From: UMGS1124 sp045541255
GTDB lineage: Bacteria > Bacillota_I > Bacilli_A > RF39 > UBA660
NCBI GenBank assembly: GCA_045541255.1
Contig: JAZQIU010000036.1
Span: forward strand, 1 to 42,028
Direction of reading: 5' to 3'
Length of the DNA stretch: 42,028 bases
A program made the translations under genes and the position numbers. Below are positions 33,772 to 41,962 of this stretch, in pieces. The first letter of the stretch is position 1. Every line of letters starts with the position of its first letter. Under the pieces are notes generated by a model. It was not told the DNA's origin. It did no database searches and saw only the letters and a list, made by a program, of their open reading frames with translations.

Positions 33772-35148
33772 TTACCTCCATATAATCATATAAGCAAACA
33801 TTAATAGAGCAATACATACTATACCAATGATTAATCCTAATATAACAATATTTACAAATCCATTGTTACTAGGTGGAGTAGGAGGAGCAAGAACTTTTAC
33901 TTTTGGTTTATCTACCAACTTCTGTTGTTCTAATTGAGCTTTTTGTTCTTTTTTTGCTTGGTTCTTTACTTTTATTTGTTCATATATTTCAATCTCGGTT
34001 TGCCTTCTTTCATCAAAAGAGACTTTCTTCTTATCTTCAATTATCTTTCTTCTTCCAGTTGTACTTATATCAAAACCATTCTTCAATAATTGTTGATGAT
34101 TAATATCGAAAGTATCACTTACAGGTCCTTCAATTCTTTTTATAGTATCATTGCTACTAGCATATTCTTTCATAAATTGTAAATTGTTTTGTATACTTTC
34201 ATTTATTTCAGGAACACTCTTTGTTGCTAAATCAACACCGCTAGCAGTACAACTAAATTCTGTTAAACAAACTTCCTTGTTACAATTTTTACAAACACCA
34301 GTAATTTCATCCATCGAAGATTTTAAACTCTCAGTACTTTCACTAGATAGAAATCTATCTTGTACACCAATAACATCTAACTCACTAATAGATTGAATTT
34401 GCTTTAAAAAGTCTATTCTTCTTTGAGAAAATCTACTATTAGTTAAATAGAATTCATTCCATCCCAATTTAATATTTGGATTTTTTGAATTAACTATTCC
34501 TCGAACAGTATTTAAAATTACCTGCGCATAATTTGAACCAAATCTATCTATCCAAAACTGTTCAACATTTGTTGATAATCCATTTTTAAATGTAGCTTCC
34601 AACATATCTCTTTGAAAAATCGCATTTAAGACATCAATTCGTTCAATATAATTTCCATATCTATTAACTAATTGATTAGTATAATCGCTAATAATAGACA
34701 TAAGAGTAATAGGATCAAATGATTCTAGCTTAGTAGGAAAAGCATCACCAAATACTATAGCAGAATCAATAATTAATTTCTTTTGATTGTCACGAGCAAA
34801 ATTAGCAATTATATCCAGCTTTTCAAAATCAAAATGCCATCTACCATTACCATCATTAACAAAAATATATTGCATAGCACCTGCATTTTGAACAGTGTAT
34901 GTTTCTGCATTTCTAGCTTCTATAGCAAGTTGAGCAACGTCATCGACTGTAATATCTTGCATACCAGTAAATTTATCTCCGATTCTTACTGTAGTACCAG
35001 GTAGAGTATCATTTAACCAATTATTCTTTAATTCTTTTAAATCAGTTTCAGCTTGCAATCTTTCCTCTGGTACATTCAAATTATAACCACTTATTTTATT
35101 TATAGCTTCTACCATTTGATAATTAATAAATATTCCTTTTTGCTCCAT
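33772..35148 (-). CDS. GH10-like TIM-barrel protein with C-terminal TM anchor, acid/base Glu lost
   Basis: 458 aa. Residues about 60-305 follow the order of a glycoside hydrolase family 10 barrel: GRWHFDFEKLDIIANFARDN, then IERIDVLNAIF in place of the WDVVNE strand, then AQVILNTVRGIVNSKNPNIK, LGWNEFYLTN, LDVIGVQDRF and VCLTEFSC, which holds the nucleophile-type Glu (E297). The acid/base Glu position is Ala176. No signal peptide. After it come a charged helix (380-410), a Pro stretch (PPTPPSNN) and one TM segment near 430-455, so the barrel would face the cytosol if tail-anchored. ATG 35148 is 8 nt from AAAGGA; the ATG at 35157 abuts it. GH10 relationship is from pattern only. Confidence 0.6.
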   Translation of the reverse strand: MEQKGIFINYQMVEAINKISGYNLNVPEERLQAETDLKELKNNWLNDTLPGTTVRIGDKFTGMQDITVDDVAQLAIEARNAETYTVQNAGAMQYIFVNDGNGRWHFDFEKLDIIANFARDNQKKLIIDSAIVFGDAFPTKLESFDPITLMSIISDYTNQLVNRYGNYIERIDVLNAIFQRDMLEATFKNGLSTNVEQFWIDRFGSNYAQVILNTVRGIVNSKNPNIKLGWNEFYLTNSRFSQRRIDFLKQIQSISELDVIGVQDRFLSSESTESLKSSMDEITGVCKNCNKEVCLTEFSCTASGVDLATKSVPEINESIQNNLQFMKEYASSNDTIKRIEGPVSDTFDINHQQLLKNGFDISTTGRRKIIEDKKKVSFDERRQTEIEIYEQIKVKNQAKKEQKAQLEQQKLVDKPKVKVLAPPTPPSNNGFVNIVILGLIIGIVCIALLMFAYMIIWR

Positions 35149-35221
35149 AAAAAACATCCTTTATATTATCTACTATCTTAATTGTACATTTATTTTTAAA
35201 TATAATCAAATTATATTAATA

Positions 35222-35230
35222 TGCTATAAT
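35222..35230 (+). promoter_or_regulatory. Extended -10 promoter of a 47-aa ORF
   Basis: TGCTATAAT, 21 nt before the ATG at 35251. Confidence 0.45.
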
Positions 35231-35250
35231 AATTTTGAAAGCGTGATAAT

Positions 35251-35394
35251 ATGAAGTTTATAAAAGAAAACAAAGGATTAATTATAACTGTAGTAATTGC
35301 TTGTTTAATAACATCTTTATTTGAAGAAATAGGTAAACTTGGTGAAATAATTGAAACAATTCTTATTATAGGTGTACTAATCTATCTGTTATAG
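35251..35394 (+). CDS. 47-aa small membrane protein
   Basis: MKFIKENKGLIITVVIACLI then TSLFEEIGKLGEIIETILII and GVLIYLL: two hydrophobic helices joined by a short acidic turn. It has a promoter and a modest GTGATAAT before the ATG. The last 29 bases overlap a small minus-strand ORF tail to tail. No family recognised. Confidence 0.5.
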   Translation: MKFIKENKGLIITVVIACLITSLFEEIGKLGEIIETILIIGVLIYLL

Positions 35395-35491
35395 CATTCT
35401 TCATATTTCTATTAGCTTTCTTAAAGCATTGTGAAAACAATACTGCACTAATTAAATATAATATCGTCCAAAATTGCCATTTACTAAACAT
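35366..35491 (-). CDS. 41-aa small membrane protein, convergent with the previous ORF
   Basis: MFSKWQFWTILYLISAVLFS then QCFKKANRNMKNAITDRLVH L: one TM helix and a basic tail. AAAGGTGA lies 7 nt before the ATG at 35491. The 3' ends of this ORF and of 35251-35394 overlap by 29 bp, the layout of a type I toxin with an antisense or of two convergent micro-proteins. Coding status is supported by the SD and the hydrophobic helix only. Confidence 0.42.
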   Translation of the reverse strand: MFSKWQFWTILYLISAVLFSQCFKKANRNMKNAITDRLVHL

Positions 35492-35529
35492 ATATAATCA
35501 CCTTTATTCTTTATTAAGATAACATAAAT

Positions 35530-35562
35530 AAAAAAAAGAATAACCATTAAGTTATTCTTTTT
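35530..35562 (-). terminator. Terminator after the next minus gene
   Basis: On minus: AAAGAATAAC, loop TTAATG, GTTATTCTTT, then a T-run; the stop codon is in the stem. Confidence 0.8.
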
Positions 35563-36103
35563 CATATGCTATGAATTTTGAACCCTCATCAGGATTTCCA
35601 ACTTGTATAATTAATAAATCATCTAAATAGAATATATATAATTCTTCGGATCTACCATCTAACTTATATACCATTCCTAAATTGTATTCATTACCTAAAT
35701 ATCTCTTGTTACCTTCAATAGCTTTTCTACCTTCAATTAATTTAGCTAAATCAATATTATCATCATTATATTCAATTTCAGCTTCATTAATAATTCTTTG
35801 AATATATTCTTCTTCTAAGTAATACTCGGTATCACATACATTACCTTTTTTATAATCTAGTTCAAACCATTTAAAGAAAAGAAAATTTTTAAATTCCCAA
35901 CCATATATTGAAATATCTCTTTCTTCATTATATGAATAGCTTTCTCCATAACACATATTTTCTTCCCATTCGGACCAATCTTCTTTATAGGTAAATACAT
36001 ATAATTTATTTCCTTTATAGAATTCTACCATCGGATATATTCCTAAAACAGCAATAATAATTATAAATAAAAAGCACAATGCTATTAATATTTTCTTTTT
36101 CAT
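35552..36103 (-). CDS. Exported or membrane-anchored protein of unknown function
   Basis: 183 aa. Signal anchor MKKKILIALCFLFIIIIAVL at the start, then an acidic extracellular domain with two Cys (NMCYGESYS and GNVCDTEYY) and a C-terminal strand-rich half (LYIFYLDDLLIIQVG). The ATG at 36103 has AGAGGTG upstream; the frame is open 30 nt further but without an SD. One-gene unit. No family recognised. Confidence 0.68.
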   Translation of the reverse strand: MKKKILIALCFLFIIIIAVLGIYPMVEFYKGNKLYVFTYKEDWSEWEENMCYGESYSYNEERDISIYGWEFKNFLFFKWFELDYKKGNVCDTEYYLEEEYIQRIINEAEIEYNDDNIDLAKLIEGRKAIEGNKRYLGNEYNLGMVYKLDGRSEELYIFYLDDLLIIQVGNPDEGSKFIAYEKE

Positions 36104-36165
36104 AAGAACACCTCTAATATAATTATACAACAATAATTAAAAAGTTATATAAAAACAATATTATA

Positions 36166-36174
36166 TGATAAAAT
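36166..36174 (+). promoter_or_regulatory. Extended -10 promoter of the HD gene
   Basis: TGATAAAAT, 24 nt before the ATG. Confidence 0.4.
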
Positions 36175-36198
36175 AGAGACATTTAAGGAAGTGATATT

Positions 36199-37122
36199 AT
36201 GAGTAAACCAAATATTCAAGAATATATTAATATGTTAGGAGATATTCCATCATTCTTAAATAAATATTTAGAATTAAAAATCTTAAAAAGATTAAAAAGA
36301 GTAGGATACTTTTGTGGTATGGATTATGGCTCAAAACATATTTATGATTTTGGATATAAGATAAGTAGATATGATCACTCTTTAACAACAGCTTTAATAA
36401 CTTGGAAATTTACTAAAGATAAAAGACAAACCTTATTAGCTTTATTCCATGATGTATCAACTCCTTGTTTTTCTCATGTTATTGATTACATGAATAAAGA
36501 TTATGAGAATCAAGAATCAACAGAAGAGAAGACTGAAAGTATTTTAAAAAGTTCACGTAAACTAAAACAATTATTAAAAGAAGATAATTTAACTTTAGAA
36601 GATATAACAGATTTTAAGCAATCTACTATTGTTGATAATCATCGTCCTAAACTATGTGCTGATAGAATCGATGGTATTATCTTAACTTCTCTTGGATGGA
36701 CTAAAAAATTATCTATGGAAGAAGTACCAAATATAATAAAAAATATTGAAGTTCAAACTAATGAAGATAATGAACAAGAACTAGGATTAAAGAGTAGTGA
36801 AGTAGCACAACTACTTTGTGAATTAAATAAAGATATTGATACATTATGTCATTCTAATGAAGATAATTATATGATGGAACTATTAGCAGAAATAACTAAA
36901 TATGCAATAGACAACAATTATATAACATATGATAACTTGTACGAATTTAACGAAGATAAATTATTTAAAATATTAAATTCTACAAACGATACAGCGCTAC
37001 AAGTAATGTTAAATCTATTTAAAACAGTTACATTAGAAGAAGTAACTATAAAAGAATTACCTAAAGTAAAAAGAAGATTAATAAATCCGTTAGTGAATGG
37101 TAAACGTTTTTTAACAAAATAA
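36199..37122 (+). CDS. HD-domain phosphohydrolase
   Basis: 307 aa. Metal-binding residues: H60 (SRYDHSL), H84-D85 (LFHDVSTP), H93, and a later Asp in KLCADRIDGII near 154-163. This order (H...HD...D) fits HD-superfamily hydrolases related to dNTPases and nucleotide phosphatases. SD AAGGAAGTG precedes the ATG. Substrate unknown; it stands alone between two divergent units and ends at a bidirectional terminator. Confidence 0.85.
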   Translation: MSKPNIQEYINMLGDIPSFLNKYLELKILKRLKRVGYFCGMDYGSKHIYDFGYKISRYDHSLTTALITWKFTKDKRQTLLALFHDVSTPCFSHVIDYMNKDYENQESTEEKTESILKSSRKLKQLLKEDNLTLEDITDFKQSTIVDNHRPKLCADRIDGIILTSLGWTKKLSMEEVPNIIKNIEVQTNEDNEQELGLKSSEVAQLLCELNKDIDTLCHSNEDNYMMELLAEITKYAIDNNYITYDNLYEFNEDKLFKILNSTNDTALQVMLNLFKTVTLEEVTIKELPKVKRRLINPLVNGKRFLTK

Positions 37123-37152
37123 AAAGAAAAGTTTAATTACTTTTCTTTTTTT
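37121..37152. terminator. Bidirectional terminator
   Basis: AAAAAGAAAAGT, loop TTAATT, ACTTTTCTTTTT. Confidence 0.8.
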
Positions 37153-38266
37153 CTACTAACGTTTTAGCAAGTTTTCTAACGCTTTCAGCTTCTTGTTTAG
37201 CTTCAGCATAAGCTTCTTGAGGAGAAGGCATTTTACTAAGTTTTTCTTCAGTTATAACTGAATTATTTAATGAATAACTTATTCTATCAAAAGCATGGTG
37301 AGATATTTGCCATTCTAAAGAATTATAAGACCATACACCATGAGGTTTAACAGTAATTATTCTACCATTTTTATTAATTGTAAATTCACTTAAGAAACTA
37401 CCTCTACACACTATAGCATCGGTAACAGTAATTATTTCTTTTTCATCAACCATATCTTTTCTAGTAGCTTTTATACTTATTCCATAAGAAGCAACAGGTT
37501 GTTTTAAAGCTTTTAAAACTCCATAATATAAATCAACTATTTCTGCTGGTTGATCAGCAAAAGATAATAACTCTTCTAATTTGTCTTCATCTACATAATC
37601 ATTTTCCGGATAAGTAGCTTCATTTTCTTCAGGATATGTTATTTCAATCTCAATCTTATATTTTCCTTCTTCAATAGTTCCAGAATATCTATATGGAGAT
37701 ATATAACGTTTAAATGTATTACCACATTCAGTTTCTTTCTTAAGAGATTGAAGTGAAAGTACATCTTCTTTATCATCTATCTGTTCATTATATCTATTAT
37801 AAAAATCATACTTTTGAACAATATTATCAAATTCGATTGTAAGTTCATTAGAGTATTCAAATCCATCTCCAAAACTAATTTCCATATGAGCTATTTCACC
37901 TGTATTATTAAAAACACAATCAAATGTTAATTCTTCATCATCAAAATTAGATAAAGTACAATCGTTACCTAAACCGAAACCAGCCATTTTTAATACATTT
38001 GCAAATCTTTTTGCTATTATTGCTAATTCTTCTTGTTTAACATGTTTTCTACTCATATATTCATCAGCAGTTAACGAACTAATAGTTATAAATCCTTGAC
38101 CAGTAGTTTTTATAGCATTCGGTAATGTTCCTAACCATTGACCAATAGTAACTGCTAATCTTTGATCTTTTATTGTTACGTTAGAACAATCTGGATACAT
38201 TTCATCCAAATCAATCTTTTTATTCTTTCTGTTTCTAAAATATGCTAAAGCATCTTTAAATCCCAT
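37133..38266 (-). CDS. Unknown soluble protein, 377 aa
   Basis: No signal peptide or TM. Mixed alpha/beta, acidic in the middle (DDKEDVLSLQ; TYPEENEATYPENDYVDEDK). It ends with a Lys-rich helix (VRKLAKTLVEKKKSN). The C-terminal third (GRIITVKPHGVWSYNSLEW) and the N-terminal MGFKDALAYF are distinctive, but I do not recognise a family. SD TAGGAGG precedes the ATG. Own promoter at 38291-38319. Confidence 0.7.
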   Translation of the reverse strand: MGFKDALAYFRNRKNKKIDLDEMYPDCSNVTIKDQRLAVTIGQWLGTLPNAIKTTGQGFITISSLTADEYMSRKHVKQEELAIIAKRFANVLKMAGFGLGNDCTLSNFDDEELTFDCVFNNTGEIAHMEISFGDGFEYSNELTIEFDNIVQKYDFYNRYNEQIDDKEDVLSLQSLKKETECGNTFKRYISPYRYSGTIEEGKYKIEIEITYPEENEATYPENDYVDEDKLEELLSFADQPAEIVDLYYGVLKALKQPVASYGISIKATRKDMVDEKEIITVTDAIVCRGSFLSEFTINKNGRIITVKPHGVWSYNSLEWQISHHAFDRISYSLNNSVITEEKLSKMPSPQEAYAEAKQEAESVRKLAKTLVEKKKSN

Positions 38267-38290
38267 TATAAAACCTCCTAATTGTTATCT

Positions 38291-38319
38291 ATTCTAATAC
38301 ATTTATTGTTTATAAACAA
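38291..38319 (-). promoter_or_regulatory. Promoter of the 377-aa protein gene
   Basis: Minus-strand TTGTTT (38319-38314), 17-nt spacer, TAGAAT (38296-38291). Confidence 0.5.
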
Positions 38320-38346
38320 GAAAAATACCCATTTAATAGGTATTTT
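38320..38346 (-). terminator. Terminator after the tandem kinase genes
   Basis: AAAATACC and GGTATTTT around an 8-9 nt loop, with a T-run on minus. The remaining 38347-38392 shows no gene. Confidence 0.7.
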
Positions 38347-38392
38347 AATTTCTTAAGTGATGAATATTTACATTGATATAATATCTTGCTAT

Positions 38393-39202
38393 CTATACAG
38401 TTTTTCTTAATATTTTAGTATATTCTTTATCTTTATCTACATAGTATTTAAAATCTTCATCAGTAACTTTTATATTAAAAGAACTTTCTATATCTCTTAA
38501 TACATCCCCAACAGGAGCATTACTAAGTATAGCTGCACATCTACCAAATTCAGGATGTTTATCAGCTAACATACTAATACTTATATAATCTTTCTTTACT
38601 ATAACAAAAGGATTCTTATAATATACAGCATTGTTTTCATCTGGATATATATCATAAGCCCAGCCAAAATCAAATACTTTTTCTATATATGGAACACCAT
38701 TAACAATTCTAATAATTATATTGAATGAATGTCTATCAGCTTGACTCATCTTTATATCAACAGCACTCATTTGCAATATACTTTTTACGGCTGCCTCACT
38801 ATTTAATCTTTTTAAATTACCACTTTCAAAAAAGAATTCTTTTCTTTTAATTATTTCTCTATTAGTAGTAGAAAAGAATAGGGAAGGACTAAAATACTCA
38901 GCACAATATACATAACCAATATCTTTTTTAAAAAACATTTTTGATAGAGCATATAGCTTTCCATCGAATATTCCTATTTTATATTGAACAGCATCTAATC
39001 CAATTAAATTTGAATAATAAGAACCTATTAATTCATTTAACATTTCTTTTGATGTAACCATTTTAGCATAATAGTATTCACCATTTATTTTTACGTAATC
39101 TCGTATTTCTGGTTCAAAATCTTCTCCAATATATCCTTCTAATTCATTAACGATATTTTGAAAACTAAATTGAATAATTTCACTTGAATCATTTAATATC
39201 AT
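38393..39202 (-). CDS. HipA/PI-kinase-fold-like protein, copy 2
   Basis: 269 aa. A kinase-like core is visible: Lys47 (EYYYAKM) and N56-E57 (LNELIGSYYS), a catalytic loop QADRHSFN (156-161) and a metal-binding FDFG (177-180). Spacing and the DRHxxN form are like HipA and lipid-kinase-type folds. It lacks the HTH partner (HipB) and the N-terminal HipA_N domain. Starts 2 nt after the stop of copy 1 with only a weak SD, so translation is likely coupled. The first ten residues (MILNDSSEII) are identical to copy 1, evidence of tandem duplication. Confidence 0.65.
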   Translation of the reverse strand: MILNDSSEIIQFSFQNIVNELEGYIGEDFEPEIRDYVKINGEYYYAKMVTSKEMLNELIGSYYSNLIGLDAVQYKIGIFDGKLYALSKMFFKKDIGYVYCAEYFSPSLFFSTTNREIIKRKEFFFESGNLKRLNSEAAVKSILQMSAVDIKMSQADRHSFNIIIRIVNGVPYIEKVFDFGWAYDIYPDENNAVYYKNPFVIVKKDYISISMLADKHPEFGRCAAILSNAPVGDVLRDIESSFNIKVTDEDFKYYVDKDKEYTKILRKTV

Positions 39203-39204
39203 AT

Positions 39205-40026
39205 TTATCTTATCTTTCTTAACATTTTACTATAGTTTTCATCTAATTCTACATATTTTTGTATATCATCATCTTCAATTTTTATATTAAATCGTTTCTC
39301 TATAACTTTTATCACATCATATAAAGGTATGTCACAAAGTATAGCTGCACTTTCACTTATCTGAGGATATTTATGAGCTAATCCCCATAAACTGATGGTA
39401 TTCCTTCTTACCGCTAAGAATGGATTATAATAACAACTTTTTTTATCATCTTTCCCCACGGCATAAGACCACCCAAAATCAAATACTTTTTCTAATTCTT
39501 TTTCTTCACCATTATCTCTTAACATTACATTATAATTGTATCGATCAACTTGTCCCATTTTTAAATCAACAGCAGTCATTTTTAAAGCACCAGTTATTAT
39601 TTGTGAAGAACTAACCAAACTAAGTACTGAAGTATCACATACGTATAATGACCCCAACCCTCTACTAAATGCTTTAGAATCATCAGGTCTCATACCTGCG
39701 AATATATCTTCAACTGTAGTATAACTATAATCGTCTTTATAAAATATTTCAGATAATGCATATAACCACCTTGAATCAGTATCAGATTTACCAATTAAGT
39801 AATCAACAGAATCTAAATCTATAGTAGAAGAAAAGTAACTACCTAAAAGTTCGTTTATTAAAGTACTTGTAGAACACTTCTTGGCATAATAGTATTTTCC
39901 ATTAATTCTAACAACGTTATTAATATAGTATCTCATTTTTTTAGGAAATCCTAATCCAAGTTGCTCAGCTTTAGATATAGGAGTATTATCAAAATGTATA
40001 ATTTCACTAGAATCATTAAGTATCAT
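39205..40026 (-). CDS. HipA/PI-kinase-fold-like protein, copy 1
   Basis: 273 aa. Same layout as its neighbour: YYYAKK (K49/K50), INELLGSYFS with E59, MGQVDRYNYN (161-166; Tyr where copy 2 has His) and FDFGWSY (182-188). SD AGGGGGA lies 6 nt before the ATG at 40026. First gene of a two-gene minus-strand operon. Kinase activity and target are not known; the differing catalytic-loop residue (DRY versus DRH) hints at different activity. Confidence 0.65.
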   Translation of the reverse strand: MILNDSSEIIHFDNTPISKAEQLGLGFPKKMRYYINNVVRINGKYYYAKKCSTSTLINELLGSYFSSTIDLDSVDYLIGKSDTDSRWLYALSEIFYKDDYSYTTVEDIFAGMRPDDSKAFSRGLGSLYVCDTSVLSLVSSSQIITGALKMTAVDLKMGQVDRYNYNVMLRDNGEEKELEKVFDFGWSYAVGKDDKKSCYYNPFLAVRRNTISLWGLAHKYPQISESAAILCDIPLYDVIKVIEKRFNIKIEDDDIQKYVELDENYSKMLRKIR

Positions 40027-40078
40027 ACAAATCCCCCTAAGTGTGTGTTATTATAACACTAAGAAAGAAGAAAAGCCA

Positions 40079-40576
40079 ATGCAAGTATTTCATCCATTAA
40101 AACCAATATATAATAGTGAGTCTAAAGTATTAATTCTTGGAACAATGCCATCAGTAAAATCAAGAGAGTTAAACTTTTATTATGCTCATCCTAAAAATAG
40201 ATTCTGGAATACGCTATCTAAAGTTTTTGAAACTAAAATAGGAGAGAGCAATGAAGAAAGAATTGAATTCTTATTATCTAACAATATAGCTTTATTTGAT
40301 GTATTAAAGAGTTGTGACATATCTTCATCAAACGATAATTCCATAAAAAATCCAATACCAAATAATTTAGTACCAATTATTAATTCATCAAATATAAAGT
40401 ACATTTTTACTACAGGTAAGAAAGCATATGAATTATATATGAAGTATTGTTATAAAGATACTAATATAGAAGCTATTTATTTACCAAGTCCATCCCCAGC
40501 AAATTGTCCAAAAGGAATAGAAGATATAATGTACAAGGAATACTCTATAATAAAAGAAAAACTCACTAATAAGTGA
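40079..40576 (+). CDS. DNA-deoxyinosine / mismatch uracil glycosylase (UDG superfamily)
   Basis: 165 aa. The N-terminal VLILGTMPSVKSRELNFYYA and HPKNRFWNTL fit the family 6-type UDG/deoxyinosine glycosylase signature, and the C-terminal IYLPSPSPANC the second active-site strand. It removes deaminated bases. I use ATG 40079; the frame is open to a GTG at 40043 but the SD there is no better (neither start has a strong SD). Its stop TGA lies in the terminator stem. Confidence 0.88.
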   Translation: MQVFHPLKPIYNSESKVLILGTMPSVKSRELNFYYAHPKNRFWNTLSKVFETKIGESNEERIEFLLSNNIALFDVLKSCDISSSNDNSIKNPIPNNLVPIINSSNIKYIFTTGKKAYELYMKYCYKDTNIEAIYLPSPSPANCPKGIEDIMYKEYSIIKEKLTNK

Positions 40577-40585
40577 GTTATTTTA
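40557..40585. terminator. Bidirectional terminator
   Basis: Stem AACTCACT/AGTGAGTT, A-rich left and T-rich right flanks. Confidence 0.8.
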
Positions 40586-41063
40586 ATGTTCTTTGTTCTT
40601 CTAATACTTTATCGTAACAAACAAAACCATCTTGTTTCTTTTCAGATATCCAATATCCAAATCTTCCTTTTACAGGAATAGGGTTAGCTAATCTAATAAA
40701 ATCTAAATCTTTAGTTTTAGCAGGTTTAGCATTTTTAGCTAAAGAAACTGTTATATGTTTAGGTTTTAAAATTGGACTGCCATCTTCATTTCTTTTATCT
40801 TCATGATAATTTATATAAAATGGATCATATGCGTAATCAAAAGCTATCTCAAACCCACTGTTTTTTCCATCACAACCATAACCAATCAAGTATACTTCAA
40901 CTTCTTGACCTACAATATCTTCAAATAATTCTTCATCTTGAGGTCTATATTTGAAAGTACAATGAAGTTCATCATTAGTATATTCTAATGGAGTGGGTTG
41001 CATTCTTTTTATAAATTCAGCACTTTCACCTTCAAAAAAAATACCCATATATCTAACTGTCAT
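40578..41063 (-). CDS. 2H-phosphoesterase-like protein
   Basis: 161 aa. Two HxT motifs, H34-C-T36 (DELHCTFKY) and H103-I-T105 (KPKHITVSL), separated by 69 residues as in 2H/LigT-type RNA phosphoesterases. Such proteins cleave 2',3'-cyclic or 2',5' linkages in RNA repair. The C-terminal part (RFGYWISEKKQDGFVC) is extra. ATG 41063 has GGAG 8 nt upstream; ATG 41069 and GTG 41072 are closer to the SD. The family call rests on the two motifs. Confidence 0.65.
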   Translation of the reverse strand: MTVRYMGIFFEGESAEFIKRMQPTPLEYTNDELHCTFKYRPQDEELFEDIVGQEVEVYLIGYGCDGKNSGFEIAFDYAYDPFYINYHEDKRNEDGSPILKPKHITVSLAKNAKPAKTKDLDFIRLANPIPVKGRFGYWISEKKQDGFVCYDKVLEEQRTLK

Positions 41064-41098
41064 TTTCATCACTCCATAGCATATAAATATTTTAACTT

Positions 41099-41130
41099 AA
41101 AAAAAGAAAATAATCATCTATTTTCTTTTA
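41099..41130 (-). terminator. Terminator after the last minus gene
   Basis: AAAGAAAATA/TATTTTCTTT with loop and a minus-strand T-run. Confidence 0.75.
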
Positions 41131-41865
41131 TATTTTTTTAAATGTTTGGCCTTTATGTTCAAAAGAAAGAGGTTCAATTTCAAAGTTTATTCCAAATGCC
41201 TCAGCAAATATTCTTGCTCTTTCTAAAGTATATTTTTCTCTTTGGATAAGAATCAAAGATAAGATAGTTTCTAAAAAACTTCTATTAATTCTTTCTCTTT
41301 TCTTTACATCTTCAATTACTTGATCTAATTCATTATTTTTTGGAAGAATGTTCATCTGCGCTAATAAAGCTCTTACTTCAGGGATAGTTAAATTACAAAA
41401 TAATCTATTTATTTTTTCATTAGCAAGCACACGACTTAAACCAGGCAAAACTTCAACCCATTCAGCATCACTAACTTTATTCTCAATTAAATGAAAGTGA
41501 GTAGCGTATTTACCTTCATCAATATATACTAAATCTGGATATTTAGGTGATCCAAAAAATAATTTTGCTTCATCAGTCATTCCTTTTATCATATCCTCAA
41601 CATCTAATTGAACATCAGAGTTATTCTCAAACATTTCATTTGTATAATTATTTTCTAAATATTTAACAAAATACATTGCAGCATTATAATATTCAGAACC
41701 CCAAGTTTCGTAAAATTCCTTATTTTGATTAGGATTTTCAACTCCTAACCTTTCTCCTAAATATTCAAGATAATTTGATACATTAGCTAAATAAATATCA
41801 GCTGGAGAAGTCTTTTTATTATAAGTTGGTTCTTCAACTATTTTTTTCTTTTTTCCAAAAAGCAT
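41128..41865 (-). CDS. Unknown soluble protein, 245 aa
   Basis: Starts MLFGKKKK, mostly alpha-helical; acidic helices in the first half and a Leu/Ile-rich C-terminal helix bundle (INRSFLETILSLILIQREKY). The ATG at 41865 follows AAGGGTGG by 8 nt; a GTG at 41877 overlaps that SD. No TM segment or recognisable motif. One-gene unit with its own terminator. Confidence 0.65.
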   Translation of the reverse strand: MLFGKKKKIVEEPTYNKKTSPADIYLANVSNYLEYLGERLGVENPNQNKEFYETWGSEYYNAAMYFVKYLENNYTNEMFENNSDVQLDVEDMIKGMTDEAKLFFGSPKYPDLVYIDEGKYATHFHLIENKVSDAEWVEVLPGLSRVLANEKINRLFCNLTIPEVRALLAQMNILPKNNELDQVIEDVKKRERINRSFLETILSLILIQREKYTLERARIFAEAFGINFEIEPLSFEHKGQTFKKI

Positions 41866-41926
41866 TTTATCTACCACCCTTAAAAATAATTATACAAAAG
41901 TAGATGTAGTTTTGTAAAATAAAAAA

Positions 41927-41935
41927 TGCTATAAT
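41927..41935 (+). promoter_or_regulatory. Extended -10 promoter at the right edge
   Basis: TGCTATAAT, 27 nt before the ATG at 41963. Confidence 0.5.
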
Positions 41936-41962
41936 AAAAATAGTAAAGTAGTGTGATTATAT

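Noticed and set aside
38374..38382. TGATATAAT on the plus strand after the tandem kinases
   Set aside because: It points into a minus-strand gene and no plus-strand reading frame follows; possibly an antisense RNA, but unsupported.
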